Of a DNA stretch of 42,260 bases, positions 42,032 through 42,260 are shown piece by piece. The DNA comes from Bacteroidaceae bacterium (GTDB taxonomy: Bacteria; Bacteroidota; Bacteroidia; Bacteroidales; Bacteroidaceae). The translations under genes and the position numbers were made by a program. The notes beneath the pieces were generated by a model. The model ran no database searches, had not been told where the DNA came from, and worked only from the letters and a program-made list of their open reading frames with translations. How positions within the stretch are numbered: the stretch's first letter is position 1; every line of letters begins with the position of its first letter. The stretch covers positions 1-42,260 of the forward strand of contig JAFZSP010000025.1 in the NCBI GenBank assembly GCA_017619335.1. Direction: 5' to 3'.

Positions 42032-42260
42032 ATGAATAAGAACAACATGATGCAAAGAGTAATCGCCCTGGTGCTGACGATAGCAGCACTGATGGTCGGA
42101 CAGAGCCTGTGGGCACAGGCATGGACAGTGAAACCATACTCTAACGATACATGGGACTCAAAAACCAAGACACTGATCGTAAATTGGAAGCCCATATGTG
42201 GTGGTAGTAATAATGTAGAGACCAACTACCAAAATCAATGGGCGATTGAGTATGTTGTTA
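42032..42260 (+). CDS. Sixth giant-type exported protein (partial, N-terminus only)
   Basis: 76 codons before the window ends. It starts MNKNNMMQRVIALVLTIAAL and continues MVGQSLWAQA, a signal peptide nearly the same as that of protein 4 (MRKNNMMQKVVGLVLTFVAL). It is preceded by the 12-bp spacer cacaacaacaat after the previous stop. The mature part (WTVKPYSNDTWDSKTKTL...) has no domain I recognise. Context and leader make another modular surface protein likely. Confidence 0.75.
   Translation, partial: MNKNNMMQRVIALVLTIAALMVGQSLWAQAWTVKPYSNDTWDSKTKTLIVNWKPICGGSNNVETNYQNQWAIEYVV

Overview
The window looks like chromosomal DNA of a Bacteroidales bacterium, most likely a gut or rumen Prevotella-type organism. 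The signs are a TAnnTTTG-type promoter box, A-rich leaders in place of Shine-Dalgarno sites, outer-membrane style glycan enzymes with close Bacteroides relatives, and surface proteins ending in a DLSGRR...GIYINNGKK type IX-like sorting tail. I see no tRNA, rRNA, transposase, phage or CRISPR sequence.

Left half (1-13,329, minus strand, read from high to low coordinates): a mannan-utilisation operon. Order of transcription: cellobiose/mannobiose 2-epimerase, AraC-type regulator, GH59 beta-galactosidase-like enzyme, a 1093-residue multi-module lectin-like surface protein, CE7 acetyl esterase, GH26 beta-mannanase, a GH27-GH26 (alpha-galactosidase plus mannanase) fusion, and GH130 4-O-beta-mannosylglucose phosphorylase, which runs off the left edge. 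Together these would remove acetyl and galactosyl decorations, cut the mannan backbone outside the cytoplasm, then epimerise and phosphorolyse the imported disaccharides. The beta-galactosidase-like GH59 next to an alpha-galactosidase suggests a mannan carrying both beta- and alpha-galactose. No SusC/SusD pair or transporter lies inside the window.

Middle (13,330-13,668): a 339-bp divergent control region with a promoter box on each strand, two tandem TTTCC...GGAAA palindromes, a long hairpin followed by T's, and a 12-bp palindrome just after the right-hand promoter box.

Right half (13,669-42,260, plus strand): a lipoprotein M20 aminoacyl-histidine dipeptidase followed by six tandem genes for very large exported proteins (1714, 2143, 2167, 1204 and 1662 residues, and a sixth cut by the right edge). 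Most are separated by a near-constant 12-bp spacer. They are mosaics of cleaved-adhesin-like/choice-of-anchor J modules, FN3, GLUG beta-helix repeats, InlB-like, CUB-like, Calx-beta-like, F5/8C-like and beta-prism-like modules. Every complete one ends in the same unnamed WNTLCLPF module and a nearly identical sorting tail.

The most unusual theme is a set of short repeat families (GC-rich palindromes, AATTCATAATT units, CCATTCTCCATT units, GGTTCAAGG units and a CTCTGTGCCCTCTG block). They lie between genes and also in frame inside protein-coding sequence in both operons. In the giant proteins different families occupy the same linker before the sorting tail. Combined with nearly identical 3' ends and related leaders, this looks like a modular, recombination-prone array of surface proteins.
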